Assembly (NCBI RefSeq): GCF_904063055.1
Contig: NZ_CAJFCN010000006.1
Span: 248,001-312,000 of the forward strand
Source: Pseudomonas paracarnis
GTDB lineage: Bacteria; Pseudomonadota; Gammaproteobacteria; Pseudomonadales; Pseudomonadaceae
Length of the DNA stretch: 64,000 nt
Reading direction: 5' to 3'
Shown here: positions 1-9,632 of the stretch, piece by piece
How the letters are laid out: each line of letters starts with the position of its first letter
Position numbering within the stretch: position 1 is the first letter of the stretch
Notes under the pieces: generated by a model
The model's database searches: none
What the model saw: only the letters and a program-made list of their open reading frames with translations
What the model was told of the DNA's origin: nothing
Made by a program: the position numbers and the translations under genes

Positions 1-2018
1 TCGGCGGTCATCAGCCATTGCGGGCGCTTCTTGCCGATGCCCGAAGACGGGTGAATCCAGAAGCGACGCTGGCGCGCCCCGAGGTAATCGCCGTCTTCGG
101 TCTTCTGGCCAATCTGGCTGAGCAGGCCGGACAGTACCGCTTTATGCAGCTTCGGATAGTCGGCGGGCTCTTTGTTGAGGCTCAGCTGCATGTCGCGGCA
201 GATCAGGCTCAATTGACGATGGGAGTCGCGCCACTCGCGCAGGCGCAAGTAATTGAGGAAGTTTTTGCGGCACCAGTTGCGCAACGGGCTGGCGGTCAGT
301 TCCTGGCGCTGCTCCTCGAAACCGCGCCACAGGTTGACCAACCCGGCGAAGTCAGAATCCGGGTCTTTCCACTGTGCGTGGGCTTGGTCGGCCGCTTGTT
401 GACGCTCTGGTGGGCGCTCGCGCGGGTCCTGGATCGACATGGCGCTGGCGACGATCAACACTTCCTGCAAACTGCCGAGCTTGGCCGCTTCCAGCAACAT
501 GCGGCCCATGCGCGGGTCCACCGGCAAGCGGGCGAGCTGGCGGCCCAACGGCGTGAGCTGGCTGTTGCGGTCGACCGCCGAGAGTTCTTGCAGCAGGTTG
601 AAACCGTCGCTGATGGCCTTGCCATCCGGCGGTTCGATAAACGGGAAATCGGTGATCTCGCCCAGGCGCAGGTGCAGCATCTGCAGGATCACGGCCGCGA
701 GGTTAGTGCGCAGAATTTCCGGGTCGGTAAATTCCGGGCGCCCGATAAAATCTTCTTCGCTGTACAAGCGCACGCAAATACCCGGTTCAACCCGGCCGCA
801 ACGGCCTTTACGCTGGTTGGCGCTGGCCTGGGAAATCGCCTCGATGGGCAGGCGCTGCACCTTGGCGCGGTAGCTGTAGCGGCTGATGCGTGCCGTGCCG
901 CTGTCGATCACATAGCGAATGCCCGGCACCGTCAGCGAGGTTTCCGCAACGTTGGTCGCCAGTACCACGCGCCGGCCTGGGTGGGACTGGAAAATGCGCT
1001 GTTGCTCGGCCGGTGACAGCCGTGCGTACAACGGCAAAATCTCGGTGTGCTTGAGCTGGGCCTTGCGCAGCATGTCGGCCGCATCACGAATCTCGCGCTC
1101 GCCGGGCAGGAACACCAACACGTCGCCAGGGCTGCGCCGTTCGCTGCGCTCATAGGCGGCGATTTCATCGAGGGTGGCGAGGATCGCCTGGTCGACGGTC
1201 AGGTCGTCCTCGACGCGGTTGCCCTCCTCGTCCTGTTCCAGGGTGAGGGGGCGATACCAGGTGTCCACCGGGAAGGTACGGCCCGACACCTCGACTATTG
1301 GCGCATCGTCGAAGTGCTTGGAAAAGCGCTCCAGGTCGATGGTCGCCGAGGTGATGATAACCTTCAGGTCGGGGCGGCGCGGCAACAGGGTCTTGAGGTA
1401 GCCGAGCAGGAAGTCGATGTTCAGGCTGCGTTCGTGGGCTTCGTCGACGATGATCGTGTCGTAGCGCTCGAGGTAACGGTCGTTCTGGGTTTCGGCCAGC
1501 AGGATGCCGTCGGTCATCAGCTTGATCAGGGTGTTGGAGTCACTCTGGTCTTCGAAGCGCACTTGGTAACCGACCAGCGCACCCAATGGCGTGGCCAGCT
1601 CTTCAGCGACACGGCTGGCGACACTGCGCGCTGCGATCCGGCGTGGCTGGGTGTGGCCGATCAGACCGTACTGGCCGCGACCGATTTCCAGGCAGATTTT
1701 CGGCAACTGCGTGGTTTTACCCGAGCCGGTCTCGCCAGCAATGATCAGCACCTGGTGCTTGTTCAGCGCGTCTTTGATCTCATCGCGCTTGGCAGCAATC
1801 GGCAGGCTGTCGTCGTAGCGAATCACCGGCAGGCTGGCGCGCCGCGCCGTGACCTGGGCGCACGATGCCTGCATGCGCGCCACCCACTGCGCCAGCTTGT
1901 CCTCATCGGGCTTCTTGCGCAGCTCAAGCAACTGCCGGCGCAAGCGGTGGCGGTCGGCGAGCATGGCGTGATCGAGGGCTTTGAGCAGTTGGTCGAGGGT
2001 GGGTGCTTGGTCTGTCAT
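1..2018 (-). CDS. hrpA: ATP-dependent RNA helicase HrpA, N-terminal part (gene continues past window start)
   Basis: DEAH-box RNA helicase of the HrpA family, cytoplasmic, involved in RNA remodelling and rescue of stalled ribosomes. About 672 residues are visible from ATG at 2018 (MTDQAPTLDQLLKALDHAML). Visible motifs, in order: Walker A GETGSGKTT, DEAH in VDEAHERSLN, motif III TSATIDLERF, a VFLPGEREI segment, LATNVAETSLT and the arginine-finger motif QRKGRCGR. The C-terminal half, including the HrpA-specific extension, lies outside the window. The reading frame is open to the window edge. Family HrpA proteins are about 1,300 residues long. It follows aceK on the same strand across about 200 bases holding a REP pair, so it is probably transcribed separately. 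Confidence 0.95.
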   Translation of the reverse strand, partial: MTDQAPTLDQLLKALDHAMLADRHRLRRQLLELRKKPDEDKLAQWVARMQASCAQVTARRASLPVIRYDDSLPIAAKRDEIKDALNKHQVLIIAGETGSGKTTQLPKICLEIGRGQYGLIGHTQPRRIAARSVASRVAEELATPLGALVGYQVRFEDQSDSNTLIKLMTDGILLAETQNDRYLERYDTIIVDEAHERSLNIDFLLGYLKTLLPRRPDLKVIITSATIDLERFSKHFDDAPIVEVSGRTFPVDTWYRPLTLEQDEEGNRVEDDLTVDQAILATLDEIAAYERSERRSPGDVLVFLPGEREIRDAADMLRKAQLKHTEILPLYARLSPAEQQRIFQSHPGRRVVLATNVAETSLTVPGIRYVIDSGTARISRYSYRAKVQRLPIEAISQASANQRKGRCGRVEPGICVRLYSEEDFIGRPEFTDPEILRTNLAAVILQMLHLRLGEITDFPFIEPPDGKAISDGFNLLQELSAVDRNSQLTPLGRQLARLPVDPRMGRMLLEAAKLGSLQEVLIVASAMSIQDPRERPPERQQAADQAHAQWKDPDSDFAGLVNLWRGFEEQRQELTASPLRNWCRKNFLNYLRLREWRDSHRQLSLICRDMQLSLNKEPADYPKLHKAVLSGLLSQIGQKTEDGDYLGARQRRFWIHPSSGIGKKRPQWLMTA

Positions 2019-2123
2019 CAGCTATTTCGACGGTCATCTATTTATGCACGGCCGGCAAGTGTGGCAGAAAAGCAGCCCATCTGGCAGGCAGTTGAGCTTC
2101 AACGGGTGTAAACCGAACCAAAA

Positions 2124-2212
2124 TGTGGGAGCGGGCTTGCTCGCGAAAGCGGTGTGTCAGTCACAGATGTATCAACTGAACCAGCGTATTCGCGAGCACG
2201 CCCGCTCCCACA
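2124..2212. repeat. REP pair (REPIN-like) between hrpA and aceK
   Basis: Two inverted copies of a TGTGGGAGCGGGCTTGCTCGCG-like unit flank a spacer of about 45 bases, so the whole element folds as one long hairpin. This is the usual form of intergenic Pseudomonas REP doublets. It lies downstream of aceK and upstream of hrpA. Confidence 0.85.
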
Positions 2213-2223
2213 GGGGCAATAGG

Positions 2224-3933
2224 TTATAGCGGGTCTTTGCGGCGGTAGGGGAATACGTCGATCACCTTACCGGCACGAATCGCGTCCTGCAGGCCCTTCC
2301 AGTAATCGGCGTTGTACAACTCGCCATGCAACTCGTCGAACAACTTGCGCTGGCCGGCGTCGGCAAACAGGAACGGCGGGAATTCCTCGGGGAACACATC
2401 CAGCGGGCCGATGGAGTACCAGGGCTCGGAGGCCATTTCATCCTCGGGGGTGCGCGGCGCGGGGATATGGCGGAAGTTGGCTTCGGTGAGAAAGCAGATT
2501 TCGTCGTAGTCGTAGAACACCACGCGGCCGTGGCGGGTGACGCCAAAGTTTTTCAGCAGCATGTCGCCGGGGAAGATATTCGCTGCCGCCAGTTGCTTGA
2601 TCGCCAGGCCGTAATCCTCCAATGCTTCGCGCACCTGGGCGGGGTTGGCGTTGTCGAGGTAGAGGTTGAGCGGGGTCATGCGTCGCTCGGTCCAGCAGTG
2701 GCGGATAAGCACGGTATCGCCCTCCACTTCGACAGTACCGGCGGCGACTTCCAGCAGCTCGGCCAGGCACTCGGGCTCGAACTTGCTCAAGGGGAAGCGG
2801 AAGTCGGCGAACTCCTGGGTGTCGGCCATGCGCCCTACCCGGTCGACGCTTTTCACCAGGCGGTACTTTTCGATCACCGTGGCGCGGTTGACGTTTTTCG
2901 ACGGCGAGAAGCGGTCCTTGATGATCTTGAACACCGTATTGAAACCCGGCAGCGTAAACACGCTCATGACCATGCCGCGCACGCCGGGGGCCATGATGAA
3001 CTGGTCATCGGTGGTGGCCAGGTGGTTGATCAGCGCGCGGTAGAACTCGGATTTGCCGTGCTTGTAGAAACCGATGGAGGTGTACAGCTCGGCAATGTGC
3101 TTGCCCGGCAGAATGCGCTTGAGAAAGCCAATGAATTCCGCTGGCACGGGCACGTCGACCATGAAATAGGAACGGGTGAACGAGAAGATGATCGACACGT
3201 CGGCTTCGTCGGTGATCAACGCATCGATCTGAATGCCACGCCCTTCGCGGTGCAGCAGCGGAATCACCAACGGCCATTGTTCGTCGCGGGTGTAGATGCG
3301 CCCCACGAGGTAGGCGCCTTTGTTGCGATACAGCACCGAGGAAAACAACTCGACCTTGAGGTCCGGGTCCTTGCACACCCAATCCGGCAGGTTTTCCCGC
3401 AACTGGGCTTCGAGGCGGCGCAGGTCGGCGGGCAGGTCGGCGTAGGGCTCGCTGAAGCGGTAGTCAGAGAAAACCTGCGCGAGCATGTCCGCTATTTTAC
3501 CGGCCGGCGTGTAGATACGGGTTTGCGCCGCCCGCGCCCGGCGCAGGCTCGGCCGGGTAGTGTGGATGAACATGCAGCCGTCGCTGATCAGGTCATGGCT
3601 GAACAGGCCGCAGAAGATCGAGTTGTACCAGGTCTCGGACAGTTCATCGTCAAAGCGCAGGTCGATCAGGCCGATATAGGCGCTTTTTACCAGGGGCCAC
3701 TGGCCGATGTCATGCAACGGCGCAGGGTCAAAACTGGCGCGCAGGCGGGTCGTGACCTCAGCGACTTTCTCTTCATAGAGGTTGATGCGCGCGGCCGACG
3801 CGGCCTGCCCCTGCTGCCACTGGGCCTTCTCGAAACGCTCACGGGCGCCATCGGTGATCTGGCGGAAGTGTTCACGGTAATCGTCGAAACCGTCGAGGAT
3901 CATCCGGGCGATAGCGAGGGCGGACTGCGACAT
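2224..3933 (-). CDS. aceK: Isocitrate dehydrogenase kinase/phosphatase AceK
   Basis: Bifunctional cytoplasmic enzyme that phosphorylates and dephosphorylates NADP-isocitrate dehydrogenase, diverting isocitrate to the glyoxylate shunt. The protein is 569 aa, close to the 578 aa of the E. coli enzyme. The conserved segment [17 protein letters not shown] lies mid-protein. The later segment [19 protein letters not shown] fits the catalytic loop and metal-binding region of the kinase fold. Start chosen at ATG 3933 ([11 protein letters not shown]), preceded by GAGG at good spacing; the reading frame is open further upstream but without a good ribosome binding site. The gene stands alone, without aceA or aceB beside it, as is common in Pseudomonas. 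Confidence 0.95.
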   Translation of the reverse strand: MSQSALAIARMILDGFDDYREHFRQITDGARERFEKAQWQQGQAASAARINLYEEKVAEVTTRLRASFDPAPLHDIGQWPLVKSAYIGLIDLRFDDELSETWYNSIFCGLFSHDLISDGCMFIHTTRPSLRRARAAQTRIYTPAGKIADMLAQVFSDYRFSEPYADLPADLRRLEAQLRENLPDWVCKDPDLKVELFSSVLYRNKGAYLVGRIYTRDEQWPLVIPLLHREGRGIQIDALITDEADVSIIFSFTRSYFMVDVPVPAEFIGFLKRILPGKHIAELYTSIGFYKHGKSEFYRALINHLATTDDQFIMAPGVRGMVMSVFTLPGFNTVFKIIKDRFSPSKNVNRATVIEKYRLVKSVDRVGRMADTQEFADFRFPLSKFEPECLAELLEVAAGTVEVEGDTVLIRHCWTERRMTPLNLYLDNANPAQVREALEDYGLAIKQLAAANIFPGDMLLKNFGVTRHGRVVFYDYDEICFLTEANFRHIPAPRTPEDEMASEPWYSIGPLDVFPEEFPPFLFADAGQRKLFDELHGELYNADYWKGLQDAIRAGKVIDVFPYRRKDPL

Positions 3934-4095
3934 GCGGGAAACCTCGAACGGGTATCTGGAAGCCCAGAGCTTAGCCAGTGAACCGAGGCAGGAGAAGAAT
4001 GATTTTGCGCAGGGGTGAACTGACTGCAATTAGCCATTGTGCCGACCTGCCCGCTGGGCAACACTTCTGCGCCCCATTTGGCGTAGGAGTTTTCC

Positions 4096-4980
4096 GTGAG
4101 ACCTGTTGACACCCTGTATCTGCTGGGGCTGGCCGCCATTTGGGGCGCGAGTTTCCTGTTTATGCGCATCATCGCCCCGGAAATCGGCACAGTGCCCACC
4201 GCGTTTTTCCGCGTGTCGATTGCCGCCGCGGGCTTATTAGTGATCCTGGCGATGATGCGCGTGAGCTGGGATTTCAAGGGCAAGTTCAAGACGGTCCTGT
4301 TGCTGGGCGTGATCAACTCGGGGATTCCCGCGACGATGTACTCGGTGGCGGCACAGGTACTGCCGGCAGGTTATTCGGCGATTTTCAACGCCACCACGCC
4401 GCTGATGGGCGTGCTGATTGGCGGGCTGTTCTTCAGTGAGCGCCTGACGCCATCGAAAATCGCAGGGGTCGCCCTGGGGCTGTTTGGCGTTGCCGTGCTC
4501 ACGCGTGCGGGGCCGGTGGCCTTTGATCTGGAATTATTGATGGGCGCACTGGCGTGCCTGCTGGCAACCACGTGCTATGGCTTTGCCGGTTTCCTGGCGC
4601 GGCGTTGGCTGGACCAGCGCGGCGGGTTGGACAGCCGTCTCTCGGCCTTGGGCAGCATGTTGGGGGCGACGTTGTTTCTGTTGCCGTTCTTTGCCTACAG
4701 CGCCATCAGCCATCCACCGGCGAGCTGGGGCGGCTGGCAGGTGTGGTCGTCTCTGCTGGGATTGGGGCTGGTATGTACGGCGTTCGCCTACATTCTGTAC
4801 TTCCGCCTGCTGTCGTCCATCGGCCCGGTCAAGTCGATGACCGTGACCTTCATGATTCCGCCGTTCGGCGTGTTGTGGGGTGCGTTGCTGTTGGATGAGC
4901 AGCTGTCCATGGCCCACCTGTATGGCGGTGTGCTGATTGCCGGGGCGTTGTGGTTGGTGCTGCGCCCGCAAAAACTGTAG
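4096..4980 (+). CDS. EamA/DMT-family membrane transporter
   Basis: Inner-membrane carrier of the drug/metabolite transporter superfamily, 294 aa, with two tandem EamA repeats and about ten hydrophobic segments. The first begins near YLLGLAAIWGASFLFMRI. The substrate cannot be told from sequence; relatives export amino acids or metabolites. The start is GTG at 4096, preceded by TAGGAG at good spacing. It is convergent with another EamA gene, and its TAG stop lies inside a hairpin stem at 4975-5004. It is divergent from aceK, with about 160 bases between the two starts. Confidence 0.85.
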   Translation: MRPVDTLYLLGLAAIWGASFLFMRIIAPEIGTVPTAFFRVSIAAAGLLVILAMMRVSWDFKGKFKTVLLLGVINSGIPATMYSVAAQVLPAGYSAIFNATTPLMGVLIGGLFFSERLTPSKIAGVALGLFGVAVLTRAGPVAFDLELLMGALACLLATTCYGFAGFLARRWLDQRGGLDSRLSALGSMLGATLFLLPFFAYSAISHPPASWGGWQVWSSLLGLGLVCTAFAYILYFRLLSSIGPVKSMTVTFMIPPFGVLWGALLLDEQLSMAHLYGGVLIAGALWLVLRPQKL

Positions 4981-5004
4981 GAGCGACCAATCTCGCTCCT
5001 ACAG
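4975..5004. terminator. Intergenic hairpin overlapping the stop codon of the first EamA gene
   Basis: Perfect 12-bp inverted repeat CTGTAGGAGCGA / TCGCTCCTACAG with a 6-nt loop, between two convergent transporter genes. There is no clear T-run on either side. It may be a REP-derived hairpin that limits 3' readthrough or degradation rather than an intrinsic terminator. The TAG stop codon of the upstream gene is within the left arm. Confidence 0.6.
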
Positions 5005-5012
5005 GGGTGGGT

Positions 5013-5873
5013 TTATTGCTTACGGAATACAAACACCAAGCCGACGATGATCAACGCCATTCCCAGCACGCTCAACAAGGCCAGGCGATTACCGAAGATC
5101 AGGTAGTCCATCACCGCCGTCACTGCTGGCACCAGGTAGAACAGGCTGGTGACATTCACCAGGTTGCCCCGAGCGATCAGGCGGTACAGCAACAACGTCG
5201 CCAGCACGGACACCACCAGCCCCATCCACAGGACCGGCAGGTAAAAACGCGCACTGTGTTCAAAGTGGAACGGCTGGAACGGCACGAACACCGCGCACAG
5301 TAGCAACCCGGCCAGGTATTGCAGTGGCAGCGTGCCCAAGGGGTTGTCGGTGATGCGCTTTTGCATGATAGAGCCAAACGTCATGCTCGCCAGCGCCAGC
5401 AGCCCGAACACCATCCCGGCCAGAGACATGCCCGCCAACCCGATGCCCTGGTACACCACCATGATCAAGCCCGCCAACCCCAACCCCAGGCCGAACAACC
5501 GGCGCCAGGAGCGTTGGCGCTCCATCAGTACCACGGTAAGGATCGGCTGCACGCCCATGATGGTCGCCATCACCCCGGGGGTGACGTTGAGGTCCAGGGC
5601 CAGCAGATAGAAAATCTGGTAGGCCCCCAGCAAAACCAGGCCCGTCGCCGCCGCATACAGCAAGGGTTTGCCGGGACGAGGCAGCTTCAACTTGAGGATG
5701 GGTACCAACACCACCAACCCCATCAGGGCGATGGCAAAGCGGATCAGCAGAAAGGCAAAGGGCGAAGCATGGGCCAAGCCCAACTTGGAGAAGATCGCCC
5801 CGCTGCTCCACAGCAGGACAAACACGCTCGTCGAGGCCGCCGCGGCCACGGATTGTTTCGAAAGCACAGACAT
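5013..5873 (-). CDS. EamA/DMT-family membrane transporter
   Basis: Second EamA-type carrier, 286 aa from ATG 5873 (MSVLSKQSVAAAAS), which has AGGTGG just upstream. A GTG nine bases further upstream is less likely because it falls within that ribosome binding site. About ten hydrophobic segments and a duplicated EamA architecture are visible (VFVLLWSSGAIFSKLGLAHA in the first unit). It is not a close copy of the convergent EamA neighbour. Substrate unknown. Confidence 0.85.
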   Translation of the reverse strand: MSVLSKQSVAAAASTSVFVLLWSSGAIFSKLGLAHASPFAFLLIRFAIALMGLVVLVPILKLKLPRPGKPLLYAAATGLVLLGAYQIFYLLALDLNVTPGVMATIMGVQPILTVVLMERQRSWRRLFGLGLGLAGLIMVVYQGIGLAGMSLAGMVFGLLALASMTFGSIMQKRITDNPLGTLPLQYLAGLLLCAVFVPFQPFHFEHSARFYLPVLWMGLVVSVLATLLLYRLIARGNLVNVTSLFYLVPAVTAVMDYLIFGNRLALLSVLGMALIIVGLVFVFRKQ

Positions 5874-6292
5874 GGTTACCACCTGTTATCAGGCTAAAAA
5901 GCCGACTCAGTAAAAACTGAATTTCAGTAGGTTTTTTTCAGGCAGGCACGGGGCAACAGCGAATCGCTGATCAGCCCGAAATGCCAACACCCGGCGGTGA
6001 TACGACTGCGTACACCGGCGTGCTACTGACAGGTGGGGGGTAGTGACTGATCTGCGCAGGCTGCTTGCCACGGCACGGCACGACCACAGCGTTGACCGCT
6101 GAATCGACTACCGCTATGCGCTGGGAAGCTGGCATGTGCTGATCTTTTTGAAGGGATAAAGACGCGATGACTATAACCAGCCGCAAATACATTTTGCAAT
6201 CCTTTCCCCTCACCCTGTGGGTGGAGGAGTTTTCATGCCGTCCAGGCAGACCGCTCGCTATAATGCCGCCCAGTTTTTTTCAAGGATTTCAC
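5874..6292. other. Intergenic region between divergent EamA and CPBP genes
   Basis: About 420 bases without a convincing gene. It contains a 6-bp dyad ACTGAATTTCAGT at 5916-5928 close to the EamA start, which could be an operator. A TATAAT hexamer at 6259-6264 fits a -10 box for the downstream protease gene, but no convincing -35 is present at 16-18 bp. Short open frames here lack ribosome binding sites and family resemblance. Confidence 0.5.
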
Positions 6293-7084
6293 ATGATTGC
6301 TTTGCCCTGGCTGTACCTCACCCTACTTTCCATTGGCTATGTCGTGGCTTTGATCTACGGCCAACTGGGCGTACTGGCGGCGGTCTCCATCGCACTGTTG
6401 CTGGTGGCCGGGTATGCCGTACGCCAGCAACGCAACCCTTGGGCACGCTACCTTGGCCACGGCTTGTTTATTGTCCTGGCCCTGGGCCTGGCGATGCACT
6501 GGCTACCGGGCTTCTATAACGGCCGCGGTATTGCGCCCCAGCGATTTACTCCGGACTCCGTGCCCTTCTCGATGTACCTGAACCAGGACAAACCCCTGAT
6601 CGGCTTCTGGCTGTTGCTGGCCTGCCCGTGGATTGTGGCGCGGCGCTCATTGCGCCTGTCGATCTGCGTCACAGCCATGGCCCTGACTCTGGCCGCTATC
6701 GCCGCCTTGGGTGGCGCGGCCCTGCTGGGGATGATCAGTTGGGCGCCCAAGTGGCCGGACGAGGCGTGGCTGTGGGTGTTGAACAACCTGCTGCTGGTGA
6801 CGTTGGTCGAAGAAGCGCTGTTTCGCGGGTATATCCAGGGCGGCCTGAGCCAACGCTTCAAACACCTGCCCTATGGCGAGAACCTCGCGCTGCTGCTGGC
6901 CTCGCTGTTATTCGGCCTGGTGCATTTTGCTGCGGGTTGGCAGTGGATGTTGCTGGCGGGTATTGCGGGCGTGGGCTACGGCCTGGCGTATCGGTTCGGC
7001 GGGCTAGGCGCGGCGATTGCCACGCATTTTGGCTTGAATCTGCTGCACTTCGGGTTGTTTACCTACCCGATGCTCGCCGGCTAA
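6293..7084 (+). CDS. CPBP-family intramembrane metalloprotease (Abi domain)
   Basis: Polytopic inner-membrane protein, 263 aa, of the CAAX-prenyl-protease-related (CPBP/Abi) family. The three family motifs are present in the C-terminal half: EEALFRGYIQGGL (EExxxR), the LFGLVHFAAG segment with its histidine, and ATHFGLNLLHFG with the last histidine. Bacterial members are glutamate/histidine intramembrane proteases, sometimes linked to bacteriocin maturation or immunity; no such genes are adjacent here. Start ATG 6293 (MIALPWLYLTLLS) has AAGGA upstream. The frame is open to 6167, but that start would add a poorly conserved leader. Confidence 0.85.
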   Translation: MIALPWLYLTLLSIGYVVALIYGQLGVLAAVSIALLLVAGYAVRQQRNPWARYLGHGLFIVLALGLAMHWLPGFYNGRGIAPQRFTPDSVPFSMYLNQDKPLIGFWLLLACPWIVARRSLRLSICVTAMALTLAAIAALGGAALLGMISWAPKWPDEAWLWVLNNLLLVTLVEEALFRGYIQGGLSQRFKHLPYGENLALLLASLLFGLVHFAAGWQWMLLAGIAGVGYGLAYRFGGLGAAIATHFGLNLLHFGLFTYPMLAG

Positions 7085-7192
7085 GCCTGCCTTCTACAGA
7101 GGCAACGCTGTTCGCAGGATTGTTGCAAAAATAAGTTAAATAAATGCCCCGCATGGCCGATACCCCCTGAAAGCCTTGCGGATTGAACAATC

Positions 7193-8758
7193 ATGCGTAA
7201 TAACCAACCCGTTACCCAGCGCGAACGTACCTTCCCCGCTCAGCAACGGTTGATCTCCACCACAGATGCCAAGGGTGTGATTACCTACTGCAACGACGCC
7301 TTTGTCGAAATCAGTGGGTTCACCCGCGAAGAACTGGTGCGCGCGCCACACAACCTGGTGCGTCACCCGGATGTGCCGCCGGCCGTGTTCGCGCATATGT
7401 GGTCCACGCTCAAACAAGGCTTGCCATGGATGGGCATTGTCAAGAATCGCTGCAAGACCGGTGACCACTATTGGGTTAACGCCTATGTGACGCCGGTCTT
7501 CGACGGTAACCAGGTGATCGGCTACGAATCGGTGCGCATCAAGCCCACCGCCGAGCAGATCCGCCGGGCCGAGGCGCTCTATCAACGCATCAACCAAGGC
7601 AAGTCGGCCGTCCCCCAACGGGACAAGTGGCTGCCGGTGTTGCAGGACTGGCTGCCGTTTATCCTGGTCAGCCAGTTAAGCTTCATGATCGGCGCCACCC
7701 TCACCTCCCAATGGGGCTTTGCCCTGGCAGCGGCGCTGTCGGTGCCGTTGGGCCTGCTGGGCTTGAGCTGGCAACAGCGCGGTCTCAAGCGTTTGCTGCG
7801 CCTGGCCGAACAGACCACGTCCGACCCGTTGATCGCGCAGATGTACACCGACAGCCGTGGCGCACAAGCGCGCCTGGAAATGTCGATCCTCAGCCAGGAA
7901 GCGCGTCTGAAGACCTGTCTTACCCGCCTGCAGGACACCGCCGAGCACCTCAACGACCAGGCCGCGCAATCCAACACCCTGGCGCACAACAGCTCCAGCG
8001 GCCTGGAACGCCAGCGCGTGGAAACCGAACAGGTGGCCACTGCGGTAAACCAGATGGCGGCGACCACCCAAGAAGTGGCCAGCCACGTGCAGCGCACCGC
8101 CGACGCCACCCAGGAAGCCAACCGCCTGACCGGCCGCGGCCGCGATATCGCCGGGGAAACCCGCGAGGCGATTCAGCGTCTTTCGGCAGCCGTTGGAGAG
8201 ACCGGCGTGACCGTCACGCAACTGGCCAAAGACAGCGATGAAATCGGCGGCGTGGTTGATGTGATCAAAGGCATTGCCGACCAGACCAACCTGCTGGCAC
8301 TTAACGCCGCTATCGAAGCCGCGCGTGCCGGTGAGATGGGCCGTGGTTTTGCAGTGGTCGCCGATGAAGTGCGCCAACTGGCGCAGCGTACGGCCGAATC
8401 CACCGGGCAGATCCATACCCTGATCGCCAAGCTGCAACACACCGCGGCTGCGGCCGTGCAAACCATGGACGCCGGGCACCGCCAGGCCGAAGAAGGTGTG
8501 GCACGGGTGATGGAAGCAGACCAGGCCTTGGTGGGTATCAGTGAGGCGGTGGCCAATATCACCGACATGACCACCCAGATCGCAGCCGCAACCGAGGAGC
8601 AAAGTGCGGTGGCCGAGGAGATCAGCCGCAACATCAGCACCATTGCGCTGTTGGCGGACCAGACCTCGGAGCAGGCGATGAACTCGGCGCAACTGAGTGA
8701 AGAGTTGACGCATACCGCCAATACCCAGTATTCGCTGGTAGAGCGTTTTAACCGATAA
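7193..8758 (+). CDS. aer: Aer-type aerotaxis/energy-taxis receptor (PAS-MCP)
   Basis: Membrane-anchored chemoreceptor, 521 aa. An N-terminal PAS domain (about residues 15-115, with [20 protein letters not shown] typical of FAD-binding Aer PAS domains) is followed by one hydrophobic hairpin (about 145-190). A cytoplasmic methyl-accepting signalling domain follows, with the hairpin tip around [20 protein letters not shown]. It would sense redox or oxygen and signal through CheW/CheA. Length and position near the cbb3 genes match the Aer of P. aeruginosa as I recall it. A 12-bp palindrome GATTGAACAATC abuts the ATG. Confidence 0.9.
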   Translation: MRNNQPVTQRERTFPAQQRLISTTDAKGVITYCNDAFVEISGFTREELVRAPHNLVRHPDVPPAVFAHMWSTLKQGLPWMGIVKNRCKTGDHYWVNAYVTPVFDGNQVIGYESVRIKPTAEQIRRAEALYQRINQGKSAVPQRDKWLPVLQDWLPFILVSQLSFMIGATLTSQWGFALAAALSVPLGLLGLSWQQRGLKRLLRLAEQTTSDPLIAQMYTDSRGAQARLEMSILSQEARLKTCLTRLQDTAEHLNDQAAQSNTLAHNSSSGLERQRVETEQVATAVNQMAATTQEVASHVQRTADATQEANRLTGRGRDIAGETREAIQRLSAAVGETGVTVTQLAKDSDEIGGVVDVIKGIADQTNLLALNAAIEAARAGEMGRGFAVVADEVRQLAQRTAESTGQIHTLIAKLQHTAAAAVQTMDAGHRQAEEGVARVMEADQALVGISEAVANITDMTTQIAAATEEQSAVAEEISRNISTIALLADQTSEQAMNSAQLSEELTHTANTQYSLVERFNR

Positions 8759-8762
8759 ACTG

Positions 8763-8856
8763 CTATCGCAGGCAAGCCAGCTCCCACACTGGACGGTATT
8801 CACCGATAGAAATAGGTGAACCCAGCCCAATGTGGGAGGGGGCTTGCCCCCGATAG
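8763..8856. repeat. REP pair downstream of aer
   Basis: Inverted pair of REP units: CTATCGCAGGCAAGCCAGCT on the left and a GTGGGAGGGGGCTTGCCCCC-type unit on the right, with outer arms CTATCG / CGATAG. It occupies the space between convergent aer and the hydrolase gene. Confidence 0.8.
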
Positions 8857-8860
8857 GGCG

Positions 8861-9553
8861 CTAACAGGTCCGGAGAAACTCAGCCACCTGCACCGCCGCC
8901 GCCTCCAAGTGCTGCTCATGGCTAAACCCCGAAGCCTTCAGCGGCTTCAAGTCATGGTCCCCCGCCGCCAACCACATCACCTCAATGCTCTCTGACAAGT
9001 CATAACTCTGCACCGCCGCACGATTGCCCAAGGCATCGCGCTCGCCCTGCGCAATCAAGGTGGGCGTCGTAAGCGCAGCCAAGTGCTCCACCCGGGGTTT
9101 CTCTGGCTTGCCCACCGCATAGAACGGATAGCCCAGGCACACCAACCCATCGGCGCCCAGTTCATCGGCCAGTAAACTGGCCATCCGCCCGCCCATGGAC
9201 TTGCCACCCATCGCCAGTTTCCCAGCGACATGACGTCGCACCTCGGCATACACCTCGCGCCAGCACTCCAGCAGTTTCGGCGCCGGATTCGGGGGGCGTT
9301 TGCCGCCGTCCACGCGACGCTGGGCCATGTACGGAAACTCGAAGCGCAACACGCTCACGCCATGCCCGGCAAGGCGTGCGGCCATATCGTTCATGAACGC
9401 CGAGTCCATCGGTGCGCCAGCGCCGTGGGCCAGGATCAGCGTGACCGGCTCACCCGACGTCGCGCCGGTGGCGACATCCCACAACCAGCCATGTTCCCGT
9501 ACACACTGCGCCCATTGATCCCCGTCAATACTGGCCTTGTGCTCTTTGCCCAT
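8861..9553 (-). CDS. Alpha/beta hydrolase of the KANL3/Tex30 (dienelactone hydrolase-like) family
   Basis: Cytoplasmic alpha/beta-fold protein, 230 aa. Visible: the oxyanion strand [12 protein letters not shown], the nucleophile elbow [10 protein letters not shown] (GxSxG, Ser nucleophile), an acidic residue in QGERDALG and a final histidine in AAGDHDLKP. Substrate unknown. Start ATG 9553 ([14 protein letters not shown]) has GCGAGG upstream. It is divergent from ccoN2 with only 79 bases between the start codons, so the two share a promoter region. Confidence 0.8.
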   Translation of the reverse strand: MGKEHKASIDGDQWAQCVREHGWLWDVATGATSGEPVTLILAHGAGAPMDSAFMNDMAARLAGHGVSVLRFEFPYMAQRRVDGGKRPPNPAPKLLECWREVYAEVRRHVAGKLAMGGKSMGGRMASLLADELGADGLVCLGYPFYAVGKPEKPRVEHLAALTTPTLIAQGERDALGNRAAVQSYDLSESIEVMWLAAGDHDLKPLKASGFSHEQHLEAAAVQVAEFLRTC

Positions 9554-9555
9554 GC

Positions 9556-9583
9556 TTGCCTCGCTTTTTAGTCTGCCTATAAC
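9556..9583 (+). promoter_or_regulatory. Candidate sigma-70 promoter of ccoN2
   Basis: TTGCCT at 9556-9561 and TATAAC at 9578-9583 with 16-bp spacing; transcription would begin near 9590. No TTGAT-N4-ATCAA-like Anr box was found between the hydrolase and ccoN2. Confidence 0.45.
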
Positions 9584-9588
9584 TCCAG

Positions 9589-9611
9589 CCCAAGTGCCGC
9601 ACTTGCTTGGG
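9589..9611. promoter_or_regulatory. Overlapping inverted repeats at the predicted ccoN2 transcript start
   Basis: CAAGTG-CCG-CACTTG (9591-9605) is a perfect dyad. An alternative pairing CCCAAG (9589-9594) with CTTGGG (9606-9611) uses some of the same bases. It could be an operator or a 5' leader hairpin for cbb3-2. No regulator is recognised. Confidence 0.4.
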
Positions 9612-9632
9612 TTGAACCGTGGATGGGGAACC

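Noticed and set aside
18..1016. Long plus-strand open frame over hrpA
   Set aside because: It is antisense to a frame that translates into canonical DEAH helicase motifs; its own protein has no recognisable domain and is the composition expected from a high-GC shadow.
2326..3981. 551-aa plus-strand open frame over aceK
   Set aside because: Antisense to aceK, which is family-length with conserved motifs and a good ribosome binding site. The antisense product is histidine/glutamine-rich with no domain.
7181..7192. GATTGAACAATC palindrome at the aer start codon, considered as an Anr box
   Set aside because: It does not fit TTGAT-N4-ATCAA spacing and abuts the ATG, too close for an activator site.
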